DNA of 64,000 nucleotides from Calothrix anomala FACHB-343 (GCF_014696435.1 NZ_JACJQG010000044.1:1-64000), one strand, 5' to 3'; positions 24,348 through 33,698 are shown, counted from the first letter of the stretch. Numbers and translations: made by a program. The notes: a model not told the origin generated them from the sequence alone.

Positions 24348-27300
24348 ATGAAAATTAATCATGCGATCGCCAGCATTCTTTCCTTCTGTCTCACTTCAAC
24401 TACACTGACAATCTGCTTACTGAGCGAAGTCGAAATGCGCTCACTGAGAGAAGTCGAAGTGAGCCTTATTTCCCCCGCCCAAGCCCAAATCACTCCTGAC
24501 AACACCTTAGGCGCAGAAAGTTCTCGCCTTACACCCAATGTTTTAATTAATAATGCAAATGCCGACCAAATTGACGGCGGCGCTCAACGTGGTAGCAATC
24601 TTTTTCATAGTTTTACCCAGTTTAATATTAATAATGGGCAAAGAGTTTATTTTGGTAATCCTGCGGGAGTGCAAAATATTCTCACGCGAGTAACAGGCGG
24701 ACAAGCCTCAAATATTCTCGGCACATTAGGAGTTAATGGTAATGCCAATTTATTTTTAATTAATCCCAATGGCATTTTATTTGGGCAAAATGCGCGGTTA
24801 GATGTGCGCGGTTCTTTTGTAGGAACTACCGCCAATGCTATACAATTTGGTAATCAAGGAATTTTTAGCGCCACAAATCCGCAAGCAGCACCTTTGTTAA
24901 CTATTAATCCCAGTGCGTTGCTGTTTAATCAAATTAATCAAAATGCAACGATCCAAAATAATTCAATTGCACCAGCAGGACAAAACCTAGAGGGTTTTGA
25001 GGCACTTGGGTTAAGAGTTGCAGATGGAAATAGTTTGCTGCTAGTTGGTGGTAATGTCAGCATGGATGGTGGGCAATTAAATGCTTTTGATGGGCGAGTT
25101 GAGTTAGGAGGATTGGCGGAAGTTGGAAATGTAAATCTGCTGTTTGATGGGGATAATTTGAGCTTGGGATTTCCGGAGAATGTAAATCGTGCAGATGTAT
25201 CCCTTAACAATCGATCGGCGGTATTTGTAGAAGGATTTGGTGGCGGTAATATTGCAGTCAATGCCAGAGATTTAGAGATATTAGGAGGAAGTATTCTTTC
25301 TGGTGGTATTGGGCAAGGTTTAGGAACACCTGAGACTGTTGCAGGTGATATTAACCTCAATGCCACTGGAGAAATCAAAGTTGCAGGTACTCAGAGTCAA
25401 GTTCGTAATCTTGTGCGTTTAGGTTCACAAGGCAATGCAGGTAATATTACTATCGATTCTGGTTCCTTGTCATTACAACATGGTGCTTTCCTTCGATCCT
25501 CAACTTTTGGGCAAGGGAATGCAGGAAATGTGACAGTGAATGCAAAAGATGCTGTCTCCCTTGTAGATGCTGCTATCATAAGCACGGTGGCAGCAGGGGG
25601 TGTTGGTCAGGGTGGTAATATCAACATCAACACTGCAACTCTATCACTATTAGATAGCGCTCAACTGCTAACCAATACTCGTGGTGCATCTGGAAACCAG
25701 CCAGCCGGACGCGGGGATGCAGGCAATGTCAATGTGAAAGCGACTGGCACTGTTGATATTGCTGGACAGAAAAACGATGTTGCCAGTGGGATTCGCAGCG
25801 GCGTGAATATAGGGACAGTAGGTAATGGGGGTAATATTACCATCGATTCTGGTTCCTTGTCATTACGAGACGGCGCTCAACTTGCAGCCTCAACTTATGG
25901 ACAAGGAAATGCAGGGAATGTAACAGTGAGTGCAAAAGATGCTGTCTCCCTTGTGAATGCTGCTATCTTGAGCACAGTGGAAGCAGGCGGTGTAGGTAAA
26001 GGTGGTAATATTGACATCAACGCTGCAACCCTGTCATTACAAGACGGCACTGAACTGCAAACCATAACTCGTGCTGCATTAGGAAACCGGCCAGCCGGAC
26101 GGGGAGATGCAGGCAATGTCAATGTGAAAGTGACTGGTGCTGTTGATATTGCTGGCGAAAAAAATGGTTTTTCTAGTAAAATTGGCACCGTGATGGAGAC
26201 AGGAACAGTAGGTAATGCGGGTAATATTACCATCGATTCTGGTTCCTTGTCATTACGAGACGGCGCTCGACTTGCGGCCTCAAATGATGGACAAGGGAAT
26301 GCAGGCAATGTCAATGTGAAAGTGACTGGCGCTGTTGATATTGCAGGAAGAAACAAAAATGGCTTTGCCAGTGCGATTGCTAGCATTGTGGGTACAGGAA
26401 CAGTAGGTAATGGGGGTAATATTACCATCGATTCTGGTGATTTCTTATTACGAGACGGCGCTCAACTTGCAGCCTCAACTTATGGACAAGGGAATGCAGG
26501 GAATGTAACAGTGAGTGCAAAAGATGCTGTCTCCCTTGTGGATGCTGACATCTTCAGCACAGTGGAAGCAGGGGGTATCGGTCAGGGTGGTAATATCAAC
26601 ATCAACGCTGCAACCCTGTCACTATTTGATGGTGCTCAACTGCAAACCACAACTTATGGACAAGGAAATGCAGGGAATGTAACAGTGAATGCAAAAGATG
26701 CTGTTTCTCTTGTAGATGCTGCTATCTTCAGCACGGTGGCAGCAGGAAGTGTTGGTCAGGGTGGTAATATCGACATCAACGCTGCAACTCTGTCAATATT
26801 TGATGGTGCTCAATTGCAAACCATTACCCGTGGTGCATCTAGAAACCAGCCAGCCGGACAGGGAGATGCAGGCAATGTCAATATAAAAGTTACTGGTGCT
26901 GTTGATATTGCTGGAAACAAAAACGGCTTTCGCAGTGCGATTGGCACCTCGGTAGAGACAGGGACAGTAGGTAATGGAGGTAATATTACCATCAATTCTG
27001 GCGATTTCTCATTACGAGACGGCGCTCGGCTTACAACCTCAATTAGTGGACAGGGGAATGCAGGGAATGTGACAGTGGCTGTAAAAGATGCCGTCTCCCT
27101 TGTAGATGCTATCATCGGGAGCACGGTGGAAGCAGGGGGTGTAGGTCAAGGTGGTAATATCGACATCAATGCTGCAACCCTGTCAATATTTGATGGCGCT
27201 CAACTACAAACCATTACTCGTGGTGCATCTGGAAACCAGCTAGCTGGACGGGGAGATGCAGGCAATGTCAATGTGAAAGTGACTGGTGCTGTTGATATTG

Positions 27301-28901
27301 CTGGAAAGAAAAATGTTGCCAGCGGGATTCGTAGCAGCGTGGGTACAGGAACAGTAGGTAATGGAGGTAATATTACCGTCGATTCTGGGGATTTCTCATT
27401 ACGAGACGGCGCTGTACTTACAGCCTCAACTTTAGGACGGGGGAATGCAGGGAATGTAACAGTAAATGCAAAAAATGCGGTCTCCCTTGTAGAAGCTGGC
27501 ATCTTGAGCACAGTGGAAGCAGGAGGTGTAGGTAAGGGTGGTAATATCGACATCAATGCTGCAACCCTGTCACTGTTTAATGGCGCTCAACTGCAAACTA
27601 TTACTAGTGGTGCATCTGGAAACCAGCCAGCCGGACGGGGGGATGCGGGGAACGTCAATGTTAAAGTTACTGGCACTGTTGATATTGCTGGAAAGAAAAA
27701 TGACTTTCGCAGTGCGATTTATAGCAGCGTGAATATAGGGACAGTTGGTAATGGGGGTAATATTACCATCGATTCTAGTGATTTCTCATTACGAGACAGT
27801 GCTGTACTTAGAGCCTCAACTAGTGGACAGGGGAATGCAGGGAATATTACAATTGATGCCCGTGATACTGTCAACTTTGATAATGGCTTTGCTTTCAGCA
27901 GTGTAGAGACGACGGGTATCGGCGATGGCGGCAACCTGAAAGTAACGACTGGCTCCTTATCTTTAACCAACGGCGGACGGCTAATTGCTACCACACTTGG
28001 GCAGGGAAATGCTGGTGATATCAATATTAATGCTCGTGATACAGTCAACTTTGACGGTAGTAATAATGATGGATTTTCTAGTGGTGCTTTCAGCAACGTA
28101 GCTCTCACAGGCATTGGTAATGGAGGTAATATTTTTCTTCAGAGTCAGGCTCTCACTCTCAACAATGGCGCTGTAATTGATGCCCAAACCACTAACGGCC
28201 AAGGTGGTAATATTGCCTTGCAGTTAGCAGAGTTCTTATTACTGCGTCGTGATAGTCAAATTTCTACCACCGCAGGGTTAGCTCAAGCAGGCGGAGATGG
28301 CGGTAATATTACCATCAATTCACCTTTCATTATCGCCGTACCCAACGAAGACAGCGACATCACAGCTAATGCTTTCAATGGTAAAGGTGGTAATGTCAAC
28401 ATTAACACTCAAGCTATTTTTGGTATCGAAGCGCGTCCCAAACAGACAAATCAAAGCGATATCACCGCAAGTTCTGACTTAGGCGTACAGGGACAAATCA
28501 CTATCACTCAACCACAAGTCCAACCGCCACAAAAACTCATCGAACTACCAGCAGGATTGGTTGATGCTAGTACAAAATTTGCGCAAATTTGCCCTAGAGG
28601 CCGCTATGCTAAACCTTTAGGTTCCTTTGTCGTCACTGGACGCGGGAGTTTACCGCCTAATACTTTAGAACCACTCACAGGTACAAATAACCTCAGTCCT
28701 TTAGCTACTTTGGATGGGGAACTTGTTAATAGTCAAACTGACGCGGAAACACAGCTAAAGGAAGACGCGGTGAATTCTGCACCAATTGTGGAGGCGCAAG
28801 GTTTGGTGAAAACTGCTGACGGTAATATTATTCTGGTTGCGCAAGCGCCAACAGCAACACCTGCTGCTACTAGTAGTTCTGCTATGTGTCCAGCATCTTA
28901 G
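24348..28901 (+). CDS. Filamentous-haemagglutinin-type exoprotein with TPS domain and long beta-helix
   Basis: This 1517-residue protein is probably exported by two-partner secretion. The signal sequence is interrupted by a charged insert ('LSEVEMRSLREVEV', residues about 25-39) before the Ala-Gln-Ala cleavage site. The TPS domain follows, with 'RGSNLFHSFTQFNINNGQRVYF' and 'NPNGILFGQNARLDVRGSF'. From about residue 360 to 1170 a roughly 130-residue beta-helical unit repeats (landmarks 'GNAGNVTVNAKDAVSLVDA', 'GGNIDINAATLSL', 'GNGGNITIDSG'). One repeat, near 26290, is shortened. The C-terminus has 'ICPRGRYAKPLGSFVVTGRGSLPPN', the usual end of the cyanobacterial S-layer-like/haemagglutinin group. 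No ShlB/FhaC transporter gene lies in the window. Probably an adhesin or contact factor. Confidence 0.88.
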   Translation: MKINHAIASILSFCLTSTTLTICLLSEVEMRSLREVEVSLISPAQAQITPDNTLGAESSRLTPNVLINNANADQIDGGAQRGSNLFHSFTQFNINNGQRVYFGNPAGVQNILTRVTGGQASNILGTLGVNGNANLFLINPNGILFGQNARLDVRGSFVGTTANAIQFGNQGIFSATNPQAAPLLTINPSALLFNQINQNATIQNNSIAPAGQNLEGFEALGLRVADGNSLLLVGGNVSMDGGQLNAFDGRVELGGLAEVGNVNLLFDGDNLSLGFPENVNRADVSLNNRSAVFVEGFGGGNIAVNARDLEILGGSILSGGIGQGLGTPETVAGDINLNATGEIKVAGTQSQVRNLVRLGSQGNAGNITIDSGSLSLQHGAFLRSSTFGQGNAGNVTVNAKDAVSLVDAAIISTVAAGGVGQGGNININTATLSLLDSAQLLTNTRGASGNQPAGRGDAGNVNVKATGTVDIAGQKNDVASGIRSGVNIGTVGNGGNITIDSGSLSLRDGAQLAASTYGQGNAGNVTVSAKDAVSLVNAAILSTVEAGGVGKGGNIDINAATLSLQDGTELQTITRAALGNRPAGRGDAGNVNVKVTGAVDIAGEKNGFSSKIGTVMETGTVGNAGNITIDSGSLSLRDGARLAASNDGQGNAGNVNVKVTGAVDIAGRNKNGFASAIASIVGTGTVGNGGNITIDSGDFLLRDGAQLAASTYGQGNAGNVTVSAKDAVSLVDADIFSTVEAGGIGQGGNININAATLSLFDGAQLQTTTYGQGNAGNVTVNAKDAVSLVDAAIFSTVAAGSVGQGGNIDINAATLSIFDGAQLQTITRGASRNQPAGQGDAGNVNIKVTGAVDIAGNKNGFRSAIGTSVETGTVGNGGNITINSGDFSLRDGARLTTSISGQGNAGNVTVAVKDAVSLVDAIIGSTVEAGGVGQGGNIDINAATLSIFDGAQLQTITRGASGNQLAGRGDAGNVNVKVTGAVDIAGKKNVASGIRSSVGTGTVGNGGNITVDSGDFSLRDGAVLTASTLGRGNAGNVTVNAKNAVSLVEAGILSTVEAGGVGKGGNIDINAATLSLFNGAQLQTITSGASGNQPAGRGDAGNVNVKVTGTVDIAGKKNDFRSAIYSSVNIGTVGNGGNITIDSSDFSLRDSAVLRASTSGQGNAGNITIDARDTVNFDNGFAFSSVETTGIGDGGNLKVTTGSLSLTNGGRLIATTLGQGNAGDININARDTVNFDGSNNDGFSSGAFSNVALTGIGNGGNIFLQSQALTLNNGAVIDAQTTNGQGGNIALQLAEFLLLRRDSQISTTAGLAQAGGDGGNITINSPFIIAVPNEDSDITANAFNGKGGNVNINTQAIFGIEARPKQTNQSDITASSDLGVQGQITITQPQVQPPQKLIELPAGLVDASTKFAQICPRGRYAKPLGSFVVTGRGSLPPNTLEPLTGTNNLSPLATLDGELVNSQTDAETQLKEDAVNSAPIVEAQGLVKTADGNIILVAQAPTATPAATSSSAMCPAS
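24418..24473. repeat. Short dispersed repeat inserted in frame within a signal-peptide coding region
   Basis: Two related units, ctgagcgaagtcgaaatg and ctgagagaagtcgaagtg, flank 'cgctca' and are read in frame as 'LLSEVEMRSLREVEVS'. The gcgaagtcgaagtg motif is a dispersed cyanobacterial repeat, normally intergenic; here it lies between the hydrophobic core and the cleavage site of the exoprotein. Confidence 0.6.
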
Positions 28902-28966
28902 TAGGGGCACGGCACCGATAATATATCTATTTTACCAAAAGTCTGTAGATGCCGTGCCCCTTCATT
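28899..28966. repeat. Short palindromic element related to the 1-108 family
   Basis: gtaggggcacggcacc and gatgccgtgccccttc form inverted arms around the core taatatatctattttaccaaaagtctgtag, which resembles the family core at 15118-15150. It overlaps the stop codon of the frameshifted toxin and starts at the stop of the exoprotein gene. Confidence 0.65.
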
Positions 28967-29266
28967 CATCATCTGAATCAGCAAATAATGATTCTAAATC
29001 TTGATAACCACTAACTACATGAACAACATCAATTCCATCTTCTCTAGGGTAATAAAATATCAAGTAGTCTTGAAAAACAATACCTCTTAAATTAGGTGCA
29101 AGCCTCGCATAACTTTTCCCATATTGGGGAAATCAGCAACTAATTTACATTTTTGGCAAATTCGATCAAAAAGCTTGCTGGATGCTTTCGGGTTGTTGCG
29201 TCCAATATATTCACAAATTTCTTCTAAATCTTGAATTGCTTCATCAGAAAATGAATAATTACCCAT
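28962..29266 (-). pseudogene. ParE/RelE-type toxin, frameshifted
   Basis: The first 46 codons from the ATG at 29266 encode a normal ParE start ('MGNYSFSDEAIQDLEEICEYIG' to 'LVADFPNMGK'). The frame then runs out at 29087. Shifting one base at the GGAAAAG tract (near 29125) restores the rest of the family sequence: 'SYARLAPNLRGIVFQDYLIFYY', 'DGIDVVHVVSGYQDLESLF', ending at 28962. The full product would be about 101 residues, the normal size. One missing A in a homopolymer explains it, so this is either an inactivated ribonuclease/gyrase-type toxin or a sequencing error. The start lies 2 bp past the antitoxin stop. Confidence 0.82.
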
Positions 29267-29268
29267 GC

Positions 29269-29520
29269 TCAAGATTCCTCAGTCATAGCGCGAATCTTTT
29301 CTTGCAATCTCGCAAACACTATTTCACCATCTGTTACTTGTCCGTTAGCAATTTGTTCTGTGCCTAATGCTATTTTCTGGCGGACTTGTTCTAGTCGATT
29401 AACTCGTAGTTCTAACAATTTAATGGCTTCATTCATGACTTCATCTACACTATTAAATTGTCCATTAGCAATTTGCTCTTGAATGAATTTTTCGTATTCT
29501 GGTTTTAAGTTAACGTTCAT
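29269..29520 (-). CDS. ParD-type antitoxin
   Basis: This 83-residue protein has the ParD/CopG layout. A short ribbon-helix-helix begins 'MNVNLKPEYEKFIQEQIANGQFNSVDEVMNEAIKLLELR', followed by a charged C-terminal tail that would wrap the toxin ('ARLQEKIRAMTEES'). The segment 'EQIANGQ' occurs twice (residues 15-21 and 55-61). It is encoded directly ahead of the ParE-like gene in the usual antitoxin-toxin order and would be autoregulatory. The toxin reading frame is broken, so the antitoxin may be an orphan. The pair lies on the strand opposite the surrounding CHAT and haemagglutinin genes. Confidence 0.85.
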   Translation of the reverse strand: MNVNLKPEYEKFIQEQIANGQFNSVDEVMNEAIKLLELRVNRLEQVRQKIALGTEQIANGQVTDGEIVFARLQEKIRAMTEES

Positions 29521-29609
29521 ATGTCAACTGGAAATATAACTACAATGTCAATCTTATCAAAACTAATTTTTTTGTCTGTTATGTGTCCGGTAGTTCAGTG
29601 AACAAGATT

Positions 29610-29657
29610 TTTTTATCTCACGCAGAGGCGCAGAGGCGCAGAGTCGCAGAGGGGAGT
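29610..29657. repeat. Dispersed 'cgcagaggcgcagagg' repeat
   Basis: The stretch tctcacgcagaggcgcagaggcgcagagtcgcagag is a common dispersed cyanobacterial repeat. It is open in the frame of the next gene and would add 'SHAEAQRRR' to it, an artefact often seen in annotations. Confidence 0.75.
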
Positions 29658-32294
29658 ATGAAGAGAGTTAAAAGGTTTGTGGTGTTGATGGCGATCGCTC
29701 TTTTATTATCTATAACATCGCCGGGGTTAGCGCAAGTAACACACATCGCTCAAGTTCCTGGTTTATCTGTGGAACAGCAAGCGCGTAATTCCTACGCTAA
29801 GGGTGAGTGGAAAGAGGCGGCGCAGTTATTTCAACAAGCAGCGCAGGCTTATAAAGCTGCGAATAAACCGATTCAGCAAGCGTTGAGTTTAAGTAATTTA
29901 TCTTTGTGTTATCAACAGTTGGGAAAATGGGATGATGCGCACCGTGCTATTACTGAAAGTGTTGCGCTATTAAATACCATTAAAGAAGGGAAATCAGATA
30001 AATCTTTGGCTTTAGCTCAAGCTCTGGATATTCAAGGCGGGTTACAATTGGCACGGGGTCAAGCTGAAGCTGCTTTGAAATCTTGGGAAGCAGCGACATC
30101 TATATATAATCAATTAAATAAACCAAATCGGGTACTGACTGCCCAAACTAACCAAGCGCTGGCTTTACAAAATTTAGGTTTGTATAAAAAAGCAATTTCT
30201 CTATTGGAAACGGCGTTAAAGTTACCCCAGGTTGCAAATATAAATCCTGAACAACTCAAACCTTTATTAGAAAAAATTACAGCGACACCAGAAACAGCTA
30301 CGGCGTTAAGAACTTTGGGTGAATCTTTGCGGGTGGTGGGGAATTTTCCGCCAGCAACTTTTATTTTAGAGCGCAGTTTGGCGATCGCGAATCAATTACA
30401 ATTACCTGAGGCGATCGCATTAACCCAACTCAGTCTCGGTAATCTTGCCCGTACTCAAATCAGCTTGACTAAAGTTAGCAAAACTCCGGTTAATCCCCAA
30501 GTGGCGATCGCATTTTATCAACAAGCTGCTATCTCTGCACCCCTCAATTTAAAAGTACAAGCGCAAGTTAATCAACTTAGCTTACTGGTGGAGACTAATC
30601 AAATAGATGCAGCTAAGGCTTTATTACCACAGCTACAACAAAATATTGCAGCCTTACCACCTAGCAAAAGTGCGATCGCATCACGGGTAAATTTGGCGCA
30701 AACAATGATACAAATGCAAAAGCAACCAGCCAGCCAAATTTCTGAAACAGAAATCGCCAAACTATTAGCAGTAGCGGTACAACAAGCCCAAGATTTAGGC
30801 GATATACGCATACAAGCTGATGCACTGGGTACTCTAGGTAACGTTTACGAACAAGCACAGCGTTGGCAAGATGCAGAGAAATTAACTCAACAAGCCGTAC
30901 AATTAGGGCAACAAATCAACGCTGGCGATATTGCTTATCGTTGGCAATGGCAATTAGGTAGAGTATTAAAAGCCCAAGGGAAAACCAAAAGTGCGATTGC
31001 CGCTTACACAGAAGCCGTAGGTACAATTAAATCATTGCGTGCAGACTTAGCCGCCGCCAATCCCGATGTGCAATTTTCCTTCCGCGAAGCAGTTGAACCA
31101 ATTCACCGTCAACTCGTCGGCTTGTTAGTCGAATCCAATGAAAAAGATAATTTAAAAGCCGCGCGAGATGTCATTGAAGGGTTGCAATTAGTCGAACTCG
31201 ATAACTTCTTCCGCGAAGCTTGTCTCAATGGTAACCCGGAACAAATAGACAAAGTCGATCCCAAAGCCGCAGTTATCTATCCAATTATTCTCGAAGACCA
31301 ACTAGCGATTATTGCCAGCTTACCAAACTTCCAAAATAAAGCCGAAACAAAAAATGAGCGTAATTTTCGCTACTATAAAACAACCATTAGCCGTAAAGAC
31401 ATAGAGCGTCTAGCATCCCGTCTACGCAGAAGTCTAAACCAACCAACCGAGCTTGATTTTACCCTTCCCCTACTGCAGCGAATGTACGATTTATTACTGC
31501 GCCCAGAAGCAGACGATTTAGCTGCGAGTCAGGTAGAGACATTGGTATTTGTTTTAGATGGCGTCTTGCGCAACATTCCAATGGCAGCGTTACATGATGG
31601 TCAACAATTCCTGGTAGAAAAATATAGTATTGCCCTCACACCCGGATTACAATTATTAGCACCGCGATCGCTCAAACAACAACGTTTAGGAGTCTTAGTA
31701 GGCGGTTTAAGTGAAGCACGTTCCGGATTTACCGCCCTACCCAACGTTCAGCAAGAAGTAGACAAAATTCAATCAGAACTACCCTCTCAAGTTCTGTTTA
31801 ACCAAACATTTACAAATTCTGCCATTCAAAATCAAATTTCCGCCATTCCCTTCCCCATAGTCCACCTAGCCACCCACGGACAATTTAGTTCCCAAGCAGA
31901 TGACACATTTATTCTCACCTGGGACGGCAAAATCAAAGTTAACGAACTCAGTGGAGTTTTAAAAACCGTCGAAGTCTCACAAGACAACTCCCTAGAACTC
32001 CTGGTTTTGAGTGCTTGCGAAACCGCCACCGGCGATAATCGTTCCGCCTTAGGATTAGCAGGCGTAGCTGTGCGTTCCGGTGCAAAGAGTACAGTAGCAA
32101 CCCTGTGGCGTGTTGACGATGAAGCCACCGCAACACTCATGAGTCAATTTTACGAGCAACTAGTCAAAGCCAATCAAACAGGTATCACCAAAGCAGAAGC
32201 CCTACGCCGCGCCCAACTTAGCATCCTCAAGAACCCAGAATATCAAACCCCATATTACTGGGCACCTTACGTATTGTTAGGGAATTGGACTTAG
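29658..32294 (+). CDS. Secreted TPR-CHAT protein (caspase-like)
   Basis: I start this protein at the ATG at 29658 (AGGGGAG just upstream, then signal peptide 'MKRVKRFVVLMAIALLLSITSPGLAQ'). The upstream open frame is only a dispersed repeat. It has 878 residues. The N-terminal half is tetratricopeptide repeats ('ARNSYAKGEWKEAAQLFQQAAQAY', 'QALSLSNLSLCYQQLGKWDDA', 'ALGTLGNVYEQAQRWQDAE'). The C-terminal part is a CHAT domain with the dyad H740 in 'HLATHGQF' and C787 in 'LVLSACETATG', ending 'YWAPYVLLGNW'. Both dyad residues are present, so it may be an active protease. The signal peptide puts it on the far side of the inner membrane from the other CHAT domain. It lies about 760 bp downstream of the exoprotein gene. 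Confidence 0.9.
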   Translation: MKRVKRFVVLMAIALLLSITSPGLAQVTHIAQVPGLSVEQQARNSYAKGEWKEAAQLFQQAAQAYKAANKPIQQALSLSNLSLCYQQLGKWDDAHRAITESVALLNTIKEGKSDKSLALAQALDIQGGLQLARGQAEAALKSWEAATSIYNQLNKPNRVLTAQTNQALALQNLGLYKKAISLLETALKLPQVANINPEQLKPLLEKITATPETATALRTLGESLRVVGNFPPATFILERSLAIANQLQLPEAIALTQLSLGNLARTQISLTKVSKTPVNPQVAIAFYQQAAISAPLNLKVQAQVNQLSLLVETNQIDAAKALLPQLQQNIAALPPSKSAIASRVNLAQTMIQMQKQPASQISETEIAKLLAVAVQQAQDLGDIRIQADALGTLGNVYEQAQRWQDAEKLTQQAVQLGQQINAGDIAYRWQWQLGRVLKAQGKTKSAIAAYTEAVGTIKSLRADLAAANPDVQFSFREAVEPIHRQLVGLLVESNEKDNLKAARDVIEGLQLVELDNFFREACLNGNPEQIDKVDPKAAVIYPIILEDQLAIIASLPNFQNKAETKNERNFRYYKTTISRKDIERLASRLRRSLNQPTELDFTLPLLQRMYDLLLRPEADDLAASQVETLVFVLDGVLRNIPMAALHDGQQFLVEKYSIALTPGLQLLAPRSLKQQRLGVLVGGLSEARSGFTALPNVQQEVDKIQSELPSQVLFNQTFTNSAIQNQISAIPFPIVHLATHGQFSSQADDTFILTWDGKIKVNELSGVLKTVEVSQDNSLELLVLSACETATGDNRSALGLAGVAVRSGAKSTVATLWRVDDEATATLMSQFYEQLVKANQTGITKAEALRRAQLSILKNPEYQTPYYWAPYVLLGNWT

Positions 32295-32499
32295 GAAGGG
32301 GATAGGGGGGACAAGGGGGACAAGGAAGACAAGGGAGACAAGGGGGGACAAGGGAAGGAAGCAAAAGAGATATTTAATCAATGCCCAATGCCCAATGCCC
32401 CATGCCCCATGCCCAATGCCCCATGCCCAATGCCCAATTGCATAAGTCCCCCCCACCCAGAACTATAGAGAGTCAGCTGGAAGTTATGGAGAGATTACC
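32295..32499. repeat. Mixed tandem arrays (ggacaagg; gcccaat)
   Basis: About 55 bp of ggggacaagg-type units (32300-32355) are followed by about 60 bp of gcccaat/gccccat heptamers (32382-32440). The arrays separate the TPR-CHAT gene from the histidine kinase. No terminator can be distinguished. Confidence 0.8.
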
Positions 32500-33366
32500 T
32501 TGGTAGAAGAACTATATACACCAGAACAACTCAATCACATGCATCAGCAGTTGTGGCAGTGCGTATTGGAATTTGCTAACCTTTCCGCCACACAAGAACG
32601 CAACCGCATTGCACGAGAGTTACATGATTCACTAGGACATGCACTAACGGCGTTAAATTTTCAATTACAAACAGCTAGTAAACTATGTAAACCCGATCCC
32701 AATCAAGCCCAAGAGTTTATTAATGAAGCACATCGGTTAGTTGCGATCGCAACTCAAGAAGTCCGTCAATCAGTCAAAGCCTTACGTAACGATCCTCTAG
32801 CTAACCAGTCTTTAGATGGCTTAATAGAGTCTTTAGTACGTGATTTTCATCAAACCACTGGTATTTTACCAGAATTGGAAATTAATCTGCCCATTCGCTT
32901 ATTACCCCACTTAACCGCCCAGCTTTACCGCATTATTCAAGAAGCGCTTAACAACATTCGTAAATATGCCCAAGCCACAGCCGTACAAATCCATCTCTGC
33001 ACAACATCAACCGGACTGCATTTAACAATTCAAGATAACGGACGCGGATTTGAACCCGAAAACATCTCCGGTGGTTATGGATTGCAGGGAATGCAAGAGA
33101 GAATTGCTGTATTACAAGGTCATTTTCACTTAGAATCCCAACCCCAAGCAGGTTGTTGCATTAATATTTTCATTCCCATGCAAACATCTAATATAGCGGA
33201 AATACCAAAAATTCCTGAAATATCAAATATATCCATTATCTCTGAAATTTCCATTCCGCCCCAATCCATCACTATTACCCAAAACCAATCAGTAAAAATT
33301 GGCGAATGGCAACCCCTGAATTTAGATGAATGGCACAGCTTAGAATCATCAGAATATGTATATTAA
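32500..33366 (+). CDS. Soluble sensor histidine kinase, DesK/NarL (HisKA_3) type
   Basis: This 288-residue kinase has no sensor domain or membrane span. The HisKA_3 dimerisation domain contains the phospho-accepting H42 in 'RNRIARELHDSLGHAL'. It is followed by HATPase_c with the N-box 'IIQEALNNIRKYAQA', the G1 box 'IQDNGRGFEPENISGGYGLQGMQER' and a G2-like 'PQAGCCINIFIP'. The C-terminal 50 residues are an Ile/Pro/Ser-rich repeat ('IPKIPEISNISIISEISIP'). It starts with TTG at 32500, with GGAGAG about 10 nt upstream and an in-frame stop just before; ATG only occurs 13 codons later. It probably phosphorylates the NarL-type regulator encoded at 34141, with a kinase-dead relative between them. Its input must come from a partner protein. 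Confidence 0.88.
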   Translation: MVEELYTPEQLNHMHQQLWQCVLEFANLSATQERNRIARELHDSLGHALTALNFQLQTASKLCKPDPNQAQEFINEAHRLVAIATQEVRQSVKALRNDPLANQSLDGLIESLVRDFHQTTGILPELEINLPIRLLPHLTAQLYRIIQEALNNIRKYAQATAVQIHLCTTSTGLHLTIQDNGRGFEPENISGGYGLQGMQERIAVLQGHFHLESQPQAGCCINIFIPMQTSNIAEIPKIPEISNISIISEISIPPQSITITQNQSVKIGEWQPLNLDEWHSLESSEYVY

Positions 33367-33698
33367 GTTGAACGCATTTAATCGACTAACAGAAATACCA
33401 TCATTACAACTAACAAATGATAAATTACCTATTAAACCTGTAGGGGCGGGTTCACAGATATCTTCACTGATTAATAATGATCTAAATAAACCCGCCCCTA
33501 CTGACAAATGAAAACCAACAATTGTACAGACGCGATTAATCGCGTCTCTAAAGATTGACCAAACTACCTACAACTTTCGATTGATAATTTAAAATTGCTC
33601 ACAACTAAAGTTGGTATTTTAGCGTTATAGATAGTCAAATGCAAAAAATCAGGGTTTAATTATGGATGTAATATTTATTTCATCAAGTCGCCAACACC
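33367..33698. other. 332-bp intergenic region with palindromic element and gacgcgat palindrome
   Basis: It holds a family C palindromic element (33435-33509) and, at about 33527-33551, tgtacagacgcgattaatcg with its complement, a short dispersed palindrome (another is at 45137-45163). The rest is A/T-rich. Confidence 0.65.
33435..33509. repeat. Dispersed palindromic element, family C, copy 1
   Basis: aacctgtaggggcgggttca opens the left arm and aaacccgcccctactga the right arm, about 40 bp apart, around an A/T-rich core with a gatatc site. Two more copies are at 53645-53717 and 53723-53797. Confidence 0.8.

Noticed and set aside
24938-28114. Series of long minus-strand Pro/Ala/Thr-rich frames
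   Set aside because: They are the antisense of the repeated beta-helix codons of the exoprotein and recur with its period.
29583-29657. Upstream extension of the TPR-CHAT protein beginning 'MSGSSVNKIFLSHAEAQRRR'
   Set aside because: The extension is a dispersed cgcagagg repeat; a proper signal peptide and Shine-Dalgarno mark the ATG at 29658.
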